From Flavobacteriales bacterium (GTDB lineage: Bacteria > Bacteroidota > Bacteroidia > Flavobacteriales_D > Sanyastnellaceae), in the NCBI GenBank assembly GCA_028825055.1, contig JAPKAW010000086.1, positions 1 to 7,332 on the forward strand: a stretch of DNA of 7,332 nucleotides. The letters run 5' to 3'. Positions within the stretch are counted from its first letter, which is position 1. Each line of letters opens with the position of its first letter. The notes below the pieces were generated by a model, which worked only from the letters and a program-made list of their open reading frames with translations, was not told the DNA's origin and did not search any database. Both the position numbers and the translations under genes were made by a program. Positions 7,068 to 7,332 of the stretch are shown here, in pieces.

Positions 7068-7332
7068 ATGAGAACATTTGAATTTGAGCATGTGCGGTCG
7101 TCTTGTCTCTCCAAACCACAGGTGACAGAGTCCTTTCCTTTTGACGATCACACGATGGTTTGGAAGGTTGCCAACAAGGTGTTTGCAATCGCTAACATCC
7201 ATGATTTCAAGGGAGTTTCGATCAAATGCAATCCCGAACGTGCGTTGGAACTGCGTGAAGCCTTTGAGGGCATTCGACCGGGATTTCATCTCAATAAAAA
7301 GCATTGGAATTCGGTCGATTCACTTTCCGATG
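7068..7332 (+). CDS. MmcQ/YjbR family protein, 3'-truncated
   Basis: An open frame from the ATG at 7068 runs off the window end, giving the first 88 residues of a protein whose family is usually about 115-120 residues long. Visible family marks are the N-terminal 'FEHVRSSCLSKPQVTESFPF' (residues 6-25), 'TMVWKVANKVFAI' (29-41), 'SIKCNPERALELRE' (51-64) and 'PGFHLNKKHWNSV' (71-83), the last being the best-conserved segment. Members are small cytosolic proteins with a double-wing, CyaY-like fold annotated as DNA-binding, mostly of unknown physiological role. There is no signal peptide. The gene diverges from the LTD operon across 58 bases. A link to that operon, for example as a regulator, is possible but nothing in the sequence shows it; family members often occur alone. 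The start lacks a Shine-Dalgarno sequence, as is normal in Bacteroidota. Confidence 0.9.
   Translation, partial: MRTFEFEHVRSSCLSKPQVTESFPFDDHTMVWKVANKVFAIANIHDFKGVSIKCNPERALELREAFEGIRPGFHLNKKHWNSVDSLSD

Noticed and set aside
6888..7304. Minus-strand open frame of 138 residues across the intergenic region and the MmcQ/YjbR gene
   Set aside because: It is antisense to the clearly recognisable MmcQ/YjbR coding sequence and overlaps the LTD start. It has no recognisable domain.

Overview
The window looks like chromosomal DNA of a Bacteroidota bacterium, probably a free-living, perhaps marine, member related to Flavobacteriales (the order is inferred). The evidence is two kinds of type IX secretion (T9SS) C-terminal sorting domain, a TonB-dependent receptor with the Bacteroidota-style N-terminal carboxypeptidase-regulatory-like domain, start codons without Shine-Dalgarno sequences, and signal peptides cleaved just before Gln. 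No RNA genes, mobile elements, CRISPR arrays or obvious long repeats were seen.

Layout. Bases 1-996 (+) hold the 3' end of a large secreted protein with a gliding-motility/CHU-type (type B) T9SS sorting domain. Fifteen bases later it meets, tail to tail, a compact three-gene minus-strand operon that fills 7009-1012. In transcription order this encodes a secreted lamin-tail-domain (LTD) protein with a type A T9SS tail (7009-6080), a 950-residue TonB-dependent outer-membrane receptor (6076-3224), and a secreted protein with OB-fold-like modules, an FnIII-like module, two intact HKD phospholipase D-type active sites and a type A T9SS tail (3213-1012). Gaps inside the operon are 3 and 10 bases. 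A 58-base divergent intergenic region separates it from the 5' part of a MmcQ/YjbR-family gene (7068 to the window end, +).

How the genes may work together (inference). LTD and OB-fold modules are known accessory parts of secreted bacterial nucleases such as the ExeM type. Here they sit on two proteins, combined with a PLD-type catalytic domain and co-transcribed with a dedicated TonB receptor that has no SusD partner. The simplest model is a surface system that cleaves a phosphodiester polymer or lipid, with extracellular DNA or phospholipid as candidates, and imports a product through the receptor. The substrate is not shown by the sequence, and a strongly acidic, Lys/Arg-free stretch in the receptor argues against a simple polyanion-binding model.
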